This document shows positions 33,974 through 42,107 of a DNA stretch of 64,000 nt, piece by piece. The stretch is from Guopingia tenuis. GTDB taxonomy: Bacteria > Bacillota > Clostridia > Christensenellales > Christensenellaceae. How positions within the stretch are numbered: position 1 is the stretch's first letter; each line of letters begins with the position of its first letter. The stretch is from NCBI RefSeq assembly GCF_014384805.1, contig NZ_JACRSS010000001.1:868001-932000 (forward strand), given 5' to 3'. Made by a program: the position numbers and the translations under genes. Under the pieces are notes generated by a model. That model had not been told where the DNA came from. It did not search any database and saw nothing but the letters and a program-made list of their open reading frames with translations.

Positions 33974-34828
33974 ATGAAACAATTCAGAGAATCGGCCATG
34001 AGGCTCGTGTTTTTTATCGCGGCACTGACCTCCATCCTCGCGGTGCTCCTCATCTGCGTCTTCCTGTTTGCCAACGGCATCCCGGCCATGTCCAAAGTAG
34101 GCTTTTTCGACTTCATTTTAGGGGAAAACTGGGCGCCGCAGGACGTCCCCCCCTCCTTTGGCATTTTGCCCATGATTTTGGGCAGTGTTTACATCACCGC
34201 CGGCGCTCTCATCATCGGCGTCCCCATCGGGATTTTGACGGCTGTCTTTCTTGCCAAATACTGCCCCCAGCGGGCGCACCGGATTTTGAAGCCTGCCGTC
34301 GACCTTTTGGCGGGCATCCCCTCCGTCGTATATGGCTTCTTCGGCCTGGTGGTGCTGGTGCCCTTTGTCCGGGATAACTTTGGCGGAGACGGCAGCAGCA
34401 TCCTGACGGCTTCCATCCTTCTTGGCATTATGATCCTGCCCACCATCGTCAGCGTCAGCGAAAGCGCCATCCGGGCAGTTCCCCAGGAATACTATGAAAA
34501 CGCCGTGGCCCTGGGGGCAACCCATGAGCGGGCAGTATTCCGCGTGGTCCTCCCCGCGGCCAAATCCGGCGTGTTTGCCTCCGTGGTATTGGGTGTAGGC
34601 CGGGCCATCGGCGAAGCTATGGCGGTCATCATGGTGGCCGGCAACCAGGCCCGCATGCCCGCCGGGCTGCTGAAAGGAATCCGCACCCTGACCACCAACA
34701 TCGTCACGGAGATGGGCTATGCCGCCGATCTGCACCGGGAAGTGCTGATCGCCACCGGCGTGGTGCTGTTCGTCTTTATCCTGATCATCAACATCTCCTT
34801 CTCTCTTATTAAAAGGAGGCAAAAGTGA
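33974..34828 (+). CDS. pstC: Phosphate ABC transporter permease PstC
   Basis: A 284-residue permease with six membrane helices. The ATPase-contact (EAA) loop is EYYENAVALGATHERAVFRV (about residues 176-195) and the conserved GIPSVVYGFFG lies at about 113-123. It forms the membrane channel with PstA. TAGGAG lies ahead of the ATG. The stop overlaps the pstA start. Confidence 0.92.
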   Translation: MKQFRESAMRLVFFIAALTSILAVLLICVFLFANGIPAMSKVGFFDFILGENWAPQDVPPSFGILPMILGSVYITAGALIIGVPIGILTAVFLAKYCPQRAHRILKPAVDLLAGIPSVVYGFFGLVVLVPFVRDNFGGDGSSILTASILLGIMILPTIVSVSESAIRAVPQEYYENAVALGATHERAVFRVVLPAAKSGVFASVVLGVGRAIGEAMAVIMVAGNQARMPAGLLKGIRTLTTNIVTEMGYAADLHREVLIATGVVLFVFILIINISFSLIKRRQK

Positions 34829-35727
34829 TGCGCAAACAGAAACAACTCGCCACACCCATTTATGGAAAACAGTCTTTTTTGGAAAAGCTGATTTCCTATA
34901 AGAAAAAGCCGGGGTCACTTATCATGGCCATCCTGGTGATGCTGGCAACAGCCTTTACGCTTTTCATCATTCTCTATATTTTGGGCTATATTCTGGCTAA
35001 AGGGATTCCCTATATCACCCCTTCCCTGTTCTCCTGGGAATATAATTCCGAGAACGTTTCCCTGATGCCCGCCCTCATCACCACCATTGAGATGACGGTT
35101 CTTTCTCTCGTCATTGCCGTGCCTCTGGGCATTTTCACCGCCATCTACCTGGTGGAGTATGCAAAAAGCGGCAACCGGCTGGTAAAACTCATCCGGCTGA
35201 CCACGGAGACGCTTTCCGGCATCCCTTCCATTATCTATGGCCTGTTCGGCATGCTGTTTTTCGTCACCTATCTGAAATGGAAGTATTCTCTGTTAGCCGG
35301 CGGCCTGACCCTCTCCATCATGATTCTTCCGCTCATTATGCGGACGACGGAGGAGGCGCTTCTCGCCGTTCCGGCCAGCTATCGGGAGGCATCCTTCGGC
35401 CTAGGGGCCGGTCGGCTGCGGACGGTGTTCCGGGTCGTTCTTCCCAGCGCCATTCCCGGTATCCTTGCCGGCGTGATCCTGGCCATCGGCCGAATCGTCG
35501 GGGAAACAGCAGCCCTGATCTATACTGCCGGCACAGTGGCCCAGGTTCCTCCGACGTTGCTCTCCTCCGGGCGGACGCTGGCCGTCCATATGTATCTCCT
35601 GTCCAGTGAGGGTCTCAACACCAACCAGGCCTATGCTACGGCCGTCGTCCTGCTCATCCTGGTGGTTCTCATCAACGGGCTGTCCTCCCTGGTTTCGAGA
35701 AAACTATCGAAAGGAAAACAAGTATGA
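34828..35727 (+). CDS. pstA: Phosphate ABC transporter permease PstA
   Basis: A 299-residue permease with six membrane helices. The EAA loop is SYREASFGLGAGRLRTVFRV and the family motif ETLSGIPSIIYGLFG is present. The ATG at 34828 has GGAGG eight bases before it and overlaps the pstC stop by one base; a GTG three bases upstream is the alternative. The stop overlaps pstB. Confidence 0.92.
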   Translation: MRKQKQLATPIYGKQSFLEKLISYKKKPGSLIMAILVMLATAFTLFIILYILGYILAKGIPYITPSLFSWEYNSENVSLMPALITTIEMTVLSLVIAVPLGIFTAIYLVEYAKSGNRLVKLIRLTTETLSGIPSIIYGLFGMLFFVTYLKWKYSLLAGGLTLSIMILPLIMRTTEEALLAVPASYREASFGLGAGRLRTVFRVVLPSAIPGILAGVILAIGRIVGETAALIYTAGTVAQVPPTLLSSGRTLAVHMYLLSSEGLNTNQAYATAVVLLILVVLINGLSSLVSRKLSKGKQV

Positions 35728-36476
35728 ATTCAAATAAAATCAGCATTCAGAATGTAGATTTATTTTATGGCACCTTCCAGGCTTTGAAATCCATCAATAT
35801 GGATATCCCGGAGAACCAGGTGACCGCTTTCATCGGTCCCTCGGGCTGCGGAAAATCCACTCTTTTGAAATGCTTAAACCGCATGAACGACCTGGTGGAA
35901 GGCTGCAAAATCACGGGAGAGATCCTTCTGGACGACAAAAGCATCAACCAGATGGATGTCAACCTGCTGCGCAAGCAGGTGGGCATGGTGTTCCAGAAGC
36001 CCAATCCCTTCCCCATGAGCGTTTATGACAACATCGCCTTCGGCCCCCGGACCCATGGCATCCGCTCCCGGGTGATGTTGGATGAAATCGTGGAAAAATC
36101 CCTGCGCGACGCGGCGATTTGGGATGAAGTCAAAGATCGTCTGAACAAGAGCGCCCTGGGGCTCTCCGGCGGGCAGCAGCAGCGTCTCTGCATTGCCCGT
36201 GCCCTGGCTGTGCATCCCGAGGTGCTTTTGATGGATGAGCCGACAAGCGCCCTTGACCCTATCTCCACCTCTAAAATTGAGGAGCTCTGCACCCAGCTCA
36301 AAAAGGAGTATACCATCGTTATCGTCACTCACAACATGCAGCAGGCGGCGCGTATTTCAGACAGAACGGCCTTTTTCCTTTTGGGAGAAGCCGTGGAATA
36401 TACCGATACGGAAAAAATGTTCTCCATGCCCACGGATAAGCGCACGGAAGACTATATTACAGGGAGGTTCGGCTGA
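35724..36476 (+). CDS. pstB: Phosphate ABC transporter ATPase PstB
   Basis: A 250-residue ATPase with Walker A GPSGCGKST, signature LSGGQQQR, Walker B LLMDEPTSALDP and switch His in VIVTHNMQQA. The PstB marker CLNRMNDL follows Walker A. It overlaps pstA by 4 bases and phoU by 1 base. Length and motifs are normal. Confidence 0.94.
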   Translation: MNSNKISIQNVDLFYGTFQALKSINMDIPENQVTAFIGPSGCGKSTLLKCLNRMNDLVEGCKITGEILLDDKSINQMDVNLLRKQVGMVFQKPNPFPMSVYDNIAFGPRTHGIRSRVMLDEIVEKSLRDAAIWDEVKDRLNKSALGLSGGQQQRLCIARALAVHPEVLLMDEPTSALDPISTSKIEELCTQLKKEYTIVIVTHNMQQAARISDRTAFFLLGEAVEYTDTEKMFSMPTDKRTEDYITGRFG

Positions 36477-37141
36477 TGCGAACAAAATTTGATGAACAAC
36501 TGAATCAACTTCATGTGGATCTCATAAAAATGGGAAGCCTATGTGAAGAGGCCATTACGCTGGCTGCGCAGGCGCTCCTGCGCGAACCCGGCGCGGACCC
36601 GCAAAAGGTATTTTCTCTGGAGACAGAAATCGACCAGCTGGAATGGGAAATCGAATCGCACTGCATGCGCCTTCTTCTCCGCCAGCAGCCCATGGCCCGT
36701 GACCTGCGCAGCGTTTCCGCCGCGCTCAAAATCATCTCGGATATGGAACGCATCGGCGACCAGGCCGCGGATATTGCGGAGCTGACTCCGTATATCGCCG
36801 ACTGCGCGCTGCAAAATAAGCTGCATATCAAGGATATGGCAAAAGAGGCCGTTTCTATGGTCACAGGCAGTGTCGATGCCTATGTCAAAGAAGATTTAGA
36901 CCTGGTACAGAAGGTTATCGACCAGGACGACACGGTGGACGCCCTGTTCAACCAGGTCAAAACCGAGCTGATCGAGCTTGTGCAGGAGAAAGGTACGGAT
37001 GCGCAGGCCGCCCTGGATCTTCTGATGGCGGCAAAATATTTTGAACGCATCGGCGACCATGCGGTCAATGTGGCGGAATGGGTGGAATATTCTCTCACCG
37101 GCGTGCATAAAAGCAGTGAACATCACCCGGCTTTATGTTAG
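36476..37141 (+). CDS. phoU: Phosphate signalling protein PhoU
   Basis: A 221-residue all-helical protein made of two PhoU repeats (about residues 8-100 and 112-210). Each carries the metal-binding EXXXD-type signatures seen here as DMERIGDQAADIAE and YFERIGDHAVNVAEW. PhoU links the PstB transporter to the PhoR kinase, keeping the response off when phosphate is plentiful. The start overlaps the pstB stop (TGATG). It lies directly before phoB-phoR, which fits this role. Confidence 0.93.
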   Translation: MRTKFDEQLNQLHVDLIKMGSLCEEAITLAAQALLREPGADPQKVFSLETEIDQLEWEIESHCMRLLLRQQPMARDLRSVSAALKIISDMERIGDQAADIAELTPYIADCALQNKLHIKDMAKEAVSMVTGSVDAYVKEDLDLVQKVIDQDDTVDALFNQVKTELIELVQEKGTDAQAALDLLMAAKYFERIGDHAVNVAEWVEYSLTGVHKSSEHHPALC

Positions 37142-37168
37142 AATGAAGAGAGAAATGAGGTGGAACAT

Positions 37169-37849
37169 TTGATCTATTTGCTGGAAGACGACGACAGTAT
37201 CCGCGAGCTGATAACCTATACTCTGGGCAGCCAGGGGATGGAAGCCGAGGGCTTTTCCCATCCCCGCGATTTCTGGGCTGCCATGGAAACTGCCCTTCCC
37301 TCCCTCATCCTTCTGGATATTATGCTTCCGGAGGAGGACGGCGTCCATATCCTGAAGCGGCTCCGTTCCATGCCCGCCACATCCCGCATCCCCATTATTA
37401 TGCTGACAGCAAAGGGCAGCGAATATGATACGGTCCTGGGGCTGGACAGCGGCGCCGACGACTATATTCCAAAGCCTTTTCGGATGATGGAGCTGCTCTC
37501 CCGCATCCGCGCCCTTCTGCGGCGCACTTCCCAAGAGGAGTCCGAAGTGCAGGAATATCGGTTTCAAAATCTCTATGTCTGCCCCTCTAAACACATTGTA
37601 CGGGTAAACGGCCGGGACATTTCTTTGACTCTCAAGGAATTTGAACTGCTCTGCCTGCTGATCTCCCATCCGGAAACCGTATTCAATCGGACACAGCTTT
37701 TGAACAAGATCTGGGGTTATGAATTCGATGGCGAAAGCCGGACGGTAGACGTCCATATCCGCACTCTGCGGCAGAAATTGGGCAGCGCCGCCGAATATAT
37801 CGAGACAGTCCGGGGAATCGGCTATAAAATGGGAGGCGGCGAACAATGA
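37169..37849 (+). CDS. phoB: PhoB/PhoP-type response regulator
   Basis: A 226-residue OmpR-class regulator. The receiver domain has acidic EDDD near the start, phospho-acceptor Asp50 (LILLDIMLPEEDG), Thr in MLTAKG and Lys in YIPKPF. The winged-helix effector domain (about residues 125-222) ends with RTVDVHIRTLRQKLG and GIGYKM. I chose the TTG at 37169 (MIYLLEDDD) because GAGGTGG precedes it; a GTG at 37160 is the alternative. It presumably binds the Pho-box repeats before pstS. It overlaps phoR by 4 bases. Confidence 0.9.
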   Translation: MIYLLEDDDSIRELITYTLGSQGMEAEGFSHPRDFWAAMETALPSLILLDIMLPEEDGVHILKRLRSMPATSRIPIIMLTAKGSEYDTVLGLDSGADDYIPKPFRMMELLSRIRALLRRTSQEESEVQEYRFQNLYVCPSKHIVRVNGRDISLTLKEFELLCLLISHPETVFNRTQLLNKIWGYEFDGESRTVDVHIRTLRQKLGSAAEYIETVRGIGYKMGGGEQ

Positions 37850-39519
37850 CAAAACGCATCTTTCGCACGATTCTCGCCACATCCTTTGTCGTGCTTTTGG
37901 TGGGAATTGCCGTTATCATCGGGATCTTGTACCCATATTTCGGCGGTCAGCTGGAAAAGGAGTTAGAAAACGAAGCTTCCTATCTTTCCCTCTCTGTGGA
38001 AAAGGACGGCGTCGCGGCGCTGGAACAGCTTCCCCATTCCTCCTCTACCCGCATTACCCTGATCGCCTCCGACGGCGCCGTCCTTTATGATTCACAGGCT
38101 GACGCTGCCCAGATGGAAAACCATGCGGATCGTGAGGAAATCCGGGACGCCATGGAAAATGGCTCCGGCAAGGCCTGGCGGCAGTCGGATACGCTGGATG
38201 AGCAGAATATTTATTATGCCCTGCGCCTATCCAACGGAAACGTGCTGCGCATCTCCAGCGCTCAGCGTTCCGTGGTTTCCCTGGTGTTGGGCGTATTGCA
38301 GCCGCTTTTGTGGGTCGCTCTTCTGCTCATCATTCTGGCCGCAGTATTTGCCTCCCGGGCATCCAAAAAGATTGTTGCGCCGCTCAATTCCCTGGATCTG
38401 GAAAATCCGGAAAAGAACGATATCTATGATGAGGTCGCGCCGCTTCTAACCAAAATCGACCGGCAGCAAAAGACCATTCGCCAACAGCTGGCAGAGGCTA
38501 AACATCGGCAGGAGGAATTCTCCCTCATTACCTCGCATATGAGCGAGGGCCTCCTCGTCCTGGATTCCCGCATGGATCTTCTCTCCTATAATGAGAGCGC
38601 TCTGCGGCTGCTGGGCGTTTCGGAGGAAAAGTCTTCTTATGTGGGGAAAAACATCCTGGTGCTCAACCGCAATGAGGCCTTCCGGGAAGTCATAGAAAGT
38701 TCCCTGGCGGGGCACCATAGCGAAACGCTCCTGAGCTTAAACGATCTGTCCTGCCAGATCATTGCCAATCCGGTTTTGACGGACGGCACGGTGGCTGGGG
38801 CGGTTCTCCTGCTGGTGGATGTGACGGAAAAAACGCAGCGTGAAGCCATCCGCCGGGAATTCACGGCCAATGTCTCCCATGAACTCAAGACCCCCCTCAC
38901 TTCTATCTCCGGATTTGCCGAGCTTTTGCAGAATGGCATCGCTAAGCCCGAGGATACCAAGAAATTTGCGGGGCGCATTTTTGATGAGGCTCAGCGGTTG
39001 ATCACGCTGGTGAGCGATATCATCAAAATTTCCCAGATCGACGAGGGGCATCTCCCCTATACGGCGGAAAATGTGGATCTCCGGTCGCTCATTTCCGGCG
39101 TTCTGGACCGGCTTCGTCCGGCAGCAGAGCGGGCAGATATATCCCTTTCCCTCAGAGAAGGCAATGCTTCTCTGGAGACGGTGGCTCCCATTCTGGAGGA
39201 GATCCTCTATAATCTGGTAGACAACGCTATCAAATATAACAAAAAAGGCGGCAAGGTTGCCGTGTCTGTCGAAAAGGACGGCAGGCAAACCCGCATCCGT
39301 GTGCAGGACACAGGAATCGGAATCCCTCCCGCCCAGCAGCAGCGGATCTTTGAGCGCTTCTATCGCGTGGATAAAAGCCATTCCAAAGAGATCGGCGGCA
39401 CAGGCCTTGGCCTTTCCATCGTGAAGCACGGCGCGGCCTATCTGGGGGCGCAGATTCTCGTGGAAAGCACGCCCGGCGAGGGCAGCACATTTACCCTCGT
39501 CTGGGATTCGACCTGTTAA
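37846..39519 (+). CDS. phoR: PhoR-type sensor histidine kinase
   Basis: A 557-residue membrane kinase. Two membrane helices (about residues 9-31 and 146-170) flank an extracellular domain. A HAMP-like linker and a PAS domain (about 225-330) follow, then HisKA with the phospho-acceptor His345 (VSHELKTPLTSI). The ATPase domain has N-box NLVDNAIKYN, DTGIGIP and GTGLGLSIV. It phosphorylates PhoB under phosphate shortage, with PhoU and PstSCAB providing the signal. It is the last gene of the operon, followed by a strong terminator. Confidence 0.92.
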   Translation: MTKRIFRTILATSFVVLLVGIAVIIGILYPYFGGQLEKELENEASYLSLSVEKDGVAALEQLPHSSSTRITLIASDGAVLYDSQADAAQMENHADREEIRDAMENGSGKAWRQSDTLDEQNIYYALRLSNGNVLRISSAQRSVVSLVLGVLQPLLWVALLLIILAAVFASRASKKIVAPLNSLDLENPEKNDIYDEVAPLLTKIDRQQKTIRQQLAEAKHRQEEFSLITSHMSEGLLVLDSRMDLLSYNESALRLLGVSEEKSSYVGKNILVLNRNEAFREVIESSLAGHHSETLLSLNDLSCQIIANPVLTDGTVAGAVLLLVDVTEKTQREAIRREFTANVSHELKTPLTSISGFAELLQNGIAKPEDTKKFAGRIFDEAQRLITLVSDIIKISQIDEGHLPYTAENVDLRSLISGVLDRLRPAAERADISLSLREGNASLETVAPILEEILYNLVDNAIKYNKKGGKVAVSVEKDGRQTRIRVQDTGIGIPPAQQQRIFERFYRVDKSHSKEIGGTGLGLSIVKHGAAYLGAQILVESTPGEGSTFTLVWDSTC

Positions 39520-39536
39520 ACCTCCATTTTAAACAT

Positions 39537-39574
39537 AAAAAGGGCAGCATCCAAATGTGGATGCCGCCCTTTTT
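39537..39574 (+). terminator. Intrinsic terminator of the pst-pho operon
   Basis: AAAAAGGGC pairs with GCCCTTTTT, with an inner GCATCCA/TGGATGC stem. It is strong and lies 18 bp after phoR. Confidence 0.88.
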
Positions 39575-39597
39575 CTTTCACTTTATTTCCTATTCAT

Positions 39598-40026
39598 TTA
39601 TTCGATGCTGATACGGCGCCCCGGAAGGGTTTTCTGCTCCGCTTTGGGAAGAGTCAACTTCAAAACGCCTCGCTTGTATTCCGCCTTAATTCCATCTTCG
39701 CGGATGCCGGAGATATCAAAGCTGCGGCTATAGCTGCCATAAGCGCGTTCCCGACGGATATAATTGCCTTTCTTGTCCTTTTCATCTCGGGCTTCCTTAT
39801 GCTCTGCCGTGATGGTCAAATAGCCGTCATGGGCATCGATCTGAATATCCTCCTTATCAAAGCCCGGCAGGTCGGTTTCCAGCAGATAATGGTCGCCTTT
39901 ATCCTGAATATCTGTCCGTCCCTCTATCGAATCCATATCCATGTCCCGGAAGAAATCCCGTTCCATGTTCCGAAAACTATTCATGAGTCTTCTTTCGCTC
40001 CGTCCCCAAGGTGTTAAATCTAACAT
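39598..40026 (-). CDS. hsp20: Hsp20-family small heat-shock protein
   Basis: A 142-residue chaperone that holds unfolding proteins. A short N-terminal arm (LTPWGRSERRLMNSF) precedes the alpha-crystallin domain (about residues 42-132; ETDLPGFDKEDIQIDAHDGY and GVLKLTLPK). A short tail ends with RRISIE, containing the I-x-I oligomer motif. The ATG at 40026 has AAAAGGAGG upstream. A perfect CIRCE operator lies 180 bp before it, so HrcA control is expected. The frame stays open for 49 more codons upstream, without a ribosome site. Confidence 0.9.
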   Translation of the reverse strand: MLDLTPWGRSERRLMNSFRNMERDFFRDMDMDSIEGRTDIQDKGDHYLLETDLPGFDKEDIQIDAHDGYLTITAEHKEARDEKDKKGNYIRRERAYGSYSRSFDISGIREDGIKAEYKRGVLKLTLPKAEQKTLPGRRISIE

Positions 40027-40206
40027 AATATTGCCTCCTTTTATACTCTTATCTTCTGCATTCCTTTTCATTTTATGTTTCGCTATTGCGTTTTTATCAT
40101 CTTCGGCATTTCCTTCGCCTTCTTTCTTCTTCCCTTTTGCTTCTGTTTTATGTATACCCGGCATTTTTGACAAATCATTGCATGAAACATGAACGAATTA
40201 TGAACT

Positions 40207-40233
40207 TTAGCACTCTTATATCTCGAGTGCTAA
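40207..40233 (-). promoter_or_regulatory. CIRCE operator (HrcA binding site)
   Basis: TTAGCACTC-N9-GAGTGCTAA, an exact match to the CIRCE consensus. It lies upstream of hsp20 on the minus strand; the leader between them is about 180 bases. HrcA represses from such sites until heat stress. The nearest gene in the other direction is not oriented to use it. Confidence 0.92.
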
Positions 40234-40474
40234 AGTTCAAATTTTATCCCGCCCTCTTCTGGTTTCATCATCCGTTCAGGCGGCTAACAGAGCGCCAAAA
40301 GGCGACCTTCTGTTTTATTGAGCCGTGGCCGGCTTTATTGATTATTAAACGGAATTGATGGCAACTGGCGGCACAAAGCGAACAGAGGCAGAGGCCGCGT
40401 CAAGCACGATATCCAACCCCGGGCCGGCTATCGCCGGCCCAGGAAAATCATGCGCAGAGGCTTCCGCCCAAAGC
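40234..40474. other. Hairpin-rich intergenic DNA between CIRCE and the TnpB-like gene
   Basis: No reading frame is supported. Two strong inverted repeats stand out: GGGCCGGC-TATC-GCCGGCCC (40421-40440) and a nested one at 40281-40325 (CGGCT...AACAGA...GCGCC-AAAA-GGCG...TTCTGTT...AGCCG). They lie beyond the terminator of the TnpB-like operon. Whether they belong to an RNA, a transposon end or a protein site is unclear. Confidence 0.5.
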
Positions 40475-40616
40475 ATAAAAACAAAGGCACCCCAAAGGAT
40501 GCCTTCTATTTAATAGCTGCCTATTCCGGCCCGAGGGCCGCTTTGCACTGCAAATCTGCCGCCCGCCAAGGGGCAAAATCCACGGAGGCGAGGGGCCAGC
40601 GCGGCAGCTGCGCCGA
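40475..40616 (-). ncRNA. Candidate guide-RNA region 3' of the TnpB-like gene
   Basis: In TnpB systems the omega RNA starts in the 3' part of the gene and runs into the downstream flank. Here that flank (minus strand) carries successive hairpins: TTTGCA-TGCAAA (40542-40554), CGGCCC-GA-GGGCCG (40527-40540), then the terminator. No guide boundary can be seen, so this is a positional inference, not a recognised RNA family. Confidence 0.35.
40478..40503 (-). terminator. Intrinsic terminator of the hydrogenase-TnpB-like operon
   Basis: On the minus strand GGCATCC pairs with GGGTGCC around four bases and is followed by TTTGTTTTT. It separates the operon from hsp20. Confidence 0.75.
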
Positions 40617-42092
40617 CTAAACTTCGATATACTGAAAACACTGGGAAAGCTCCCGGCCCTCCAGCTGTTTAATAAAACTCTTTTCTCGGGCGTTTCTGCC
40701 GCCCGCCATTGCCTTCACATATTCCGCGGCATAGCGCAGAAAGTGATCCAGCGCCTCTGCCGTCTCTTCACAGGTAAAATCAATACCCCATCGGGGGTTG
40801 CAGAACACAATGCGTCCCTGCTCCTGGCGCACAGTCACGGGAATCTTTTTCTTTCCATACCGTTTTAGAGCGCCCGCCAGATTCACCGCCCCCAGCGTCT
40901 CCAGCGCATGGGAATAACCGCATTTGACGCAGATAAAGTTTCCCTGGAATACGCTGGCCCGGCGCATCTCCTGGCATGCCGGGCAGCGGCTGAAAATACC
41001 GTTGCCGCTGACAATCACCGGCGCTTCCAGGCCATAGGCCGGCGCCTTCTGCGCGATCATCTGGATGAGGGCGTTATATTCCCCCACCCGCATCCCCGGC
41101 GCCGCCAGCGCCGAAAGGGCATCGCTTCGGGTGACCAGGTTGGCCATGAGAATGCGGCACCTATACCGCTCCGCCAGCCGAAGAACCTCCCCAGAAAGGG
41201 CATGCAGACGGGAACGCCGCTGCGGGTCCTCCCGCCGCAGAGTGCCCTCCTCTATCGTCTGTCCCCGGGCATCCAAAACCGCATAGGCCAGCATATCCCG
41301 AATCCCCCGGGAAACGCCCAGGGTATTGGGACAGGCGAGCGGAACCGCCGGTTCATACCATAAGCGGATATGCAGGGCGAACCTCCCATTTTCCTCGCTG
41401 AGTTCAGCACTTTTTGGAATTGCCCTGCCCTGCCGGATATCCTCCAAATGCCGCTCCTGCCAGGGACCGATCCGCAGAGGAAGCAACAAATAGCGCTGTT
41501 TTTTCCCGCTTTGGAGGGTTTCGGTTTCCTGAGGCAGATAGCAAAGCTCCCGGCCCCTCTCTGGATGCACCAAGATGGCATTTTGGCGGTTATAGAGATA
41601 GAGCTTTGCATAGATCCGTCCGCTTTTCGTATCCCGCAAAAGGGAATAATCCCTCCCCCGGTCATAGCGGCAGAAAAACAGCGGATGCAAACGGCGCAGC
41701 TTTGCAAGAGCCGCGCCGTATTCTTTTTTGGAAAAAGATTCCCGTCGGACCAGCGCATCCAGCTCCTCGTCATACACCCGCACCGACGGATAGCGCACAG
41801 TCTTTCCCCGTCTGCGTCTGCCGGCATAGGTGGTGAGGATCATGGCGGCGTCCAGCTTGATGGCGTCTTTGAAGGGCTCCAGACCCTTTTCGTTGAGCGG
41901 AGCCAAAATCTTCCGGTCCATCATTTTCAGGTATCCGTTTTTAGTTTTGGCGGGTTCTGCCTCCACCCTTTCCAAAAGCCCCCGGAGCACGCTTTCCAGC
42001 CCGTCGGAATAGGCTTCCATGGCCTGATGCAGCATCTCCCGCTTGGCCCGCGTCAGCGTTTCAAATTGGAAAGAAAGGGTCTTATAGGGCAT
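40617..42092 (-). CDS. Nuclease-dead TnpB-family protein (TldR-like)
   Basis: A 491-residue protein of the TnpB/Cas12f lineage. The C-terminal zinc finger is intact (CPAC at 370-373, CVKC at 388-391), followed by LETLGAVNL where active TnpB has DxNAAxNI. All three RuvC acidic positions are changed: Ser261 in LGVSRGI (normally GVDLG), Ala317 in ILMANL (normally VVxEDL) and Glu398 in place of the last Asp. It should bind RNA and DNA but not cut. AAGGAG precedes the ATG, and the phosphatase gene ends 15 bp upstream, so it is the last gene of the sensory-hydrogenase operon. GC content matches its neighbours and no transposase or inverted ends are seen, which points to domestication. Confidence 0.8.
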   Translation of the reverse strand: MPYKTLSFQFETLTRAKREMLHQAMEAYSDGLESVLRGLLERVEAEPAKTKNGYLKMMDRKILAPLNEKGLEPFKDAIKLDAAMILTTYAGRRRRGKTVRYPSVRVYDEELDALVRRESFSKKEYGAALAKLRRLHPLFFCRYDRGRDYSLLRDTKSGRIYAKLYLYNRQNAILVHPERGRELCYLPQETETLQSGKKQRYLLLPLRIGPWQERHLEDIRQGRAIPKSAELSEENGRFALHIRLWYEPAVPLACPNTLGVSRGIRDMLAYAVLDARGQTIEEGTLRREDPQRRSRLHALSGEVLRLAERYRCRILMANLVTRSDALSALAAPGMRVGEYNALIQMIAQKAPAYGLEAPVIVSGNGIFSRCPACQEMRRASVFQGNFICVKCGYSHALETLGAVNLAGALKRYGKKKIPVTVRQEQGRIVFCNPRWGIDFTCEETAEALDHFLRYAAEYVKAMAGGRNAREKSFIKQLEGRELSQCFQYIEV

Positions 42093-42107
42093 AAACCGCC
42101 GCTCCTT

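Noticed and set aside
40617..42092. Annotation as an active TnpB transposon nuclease
   Set aside because: All three RuvC acidic positions are replaced and there is no transposase or transposon end nearby.
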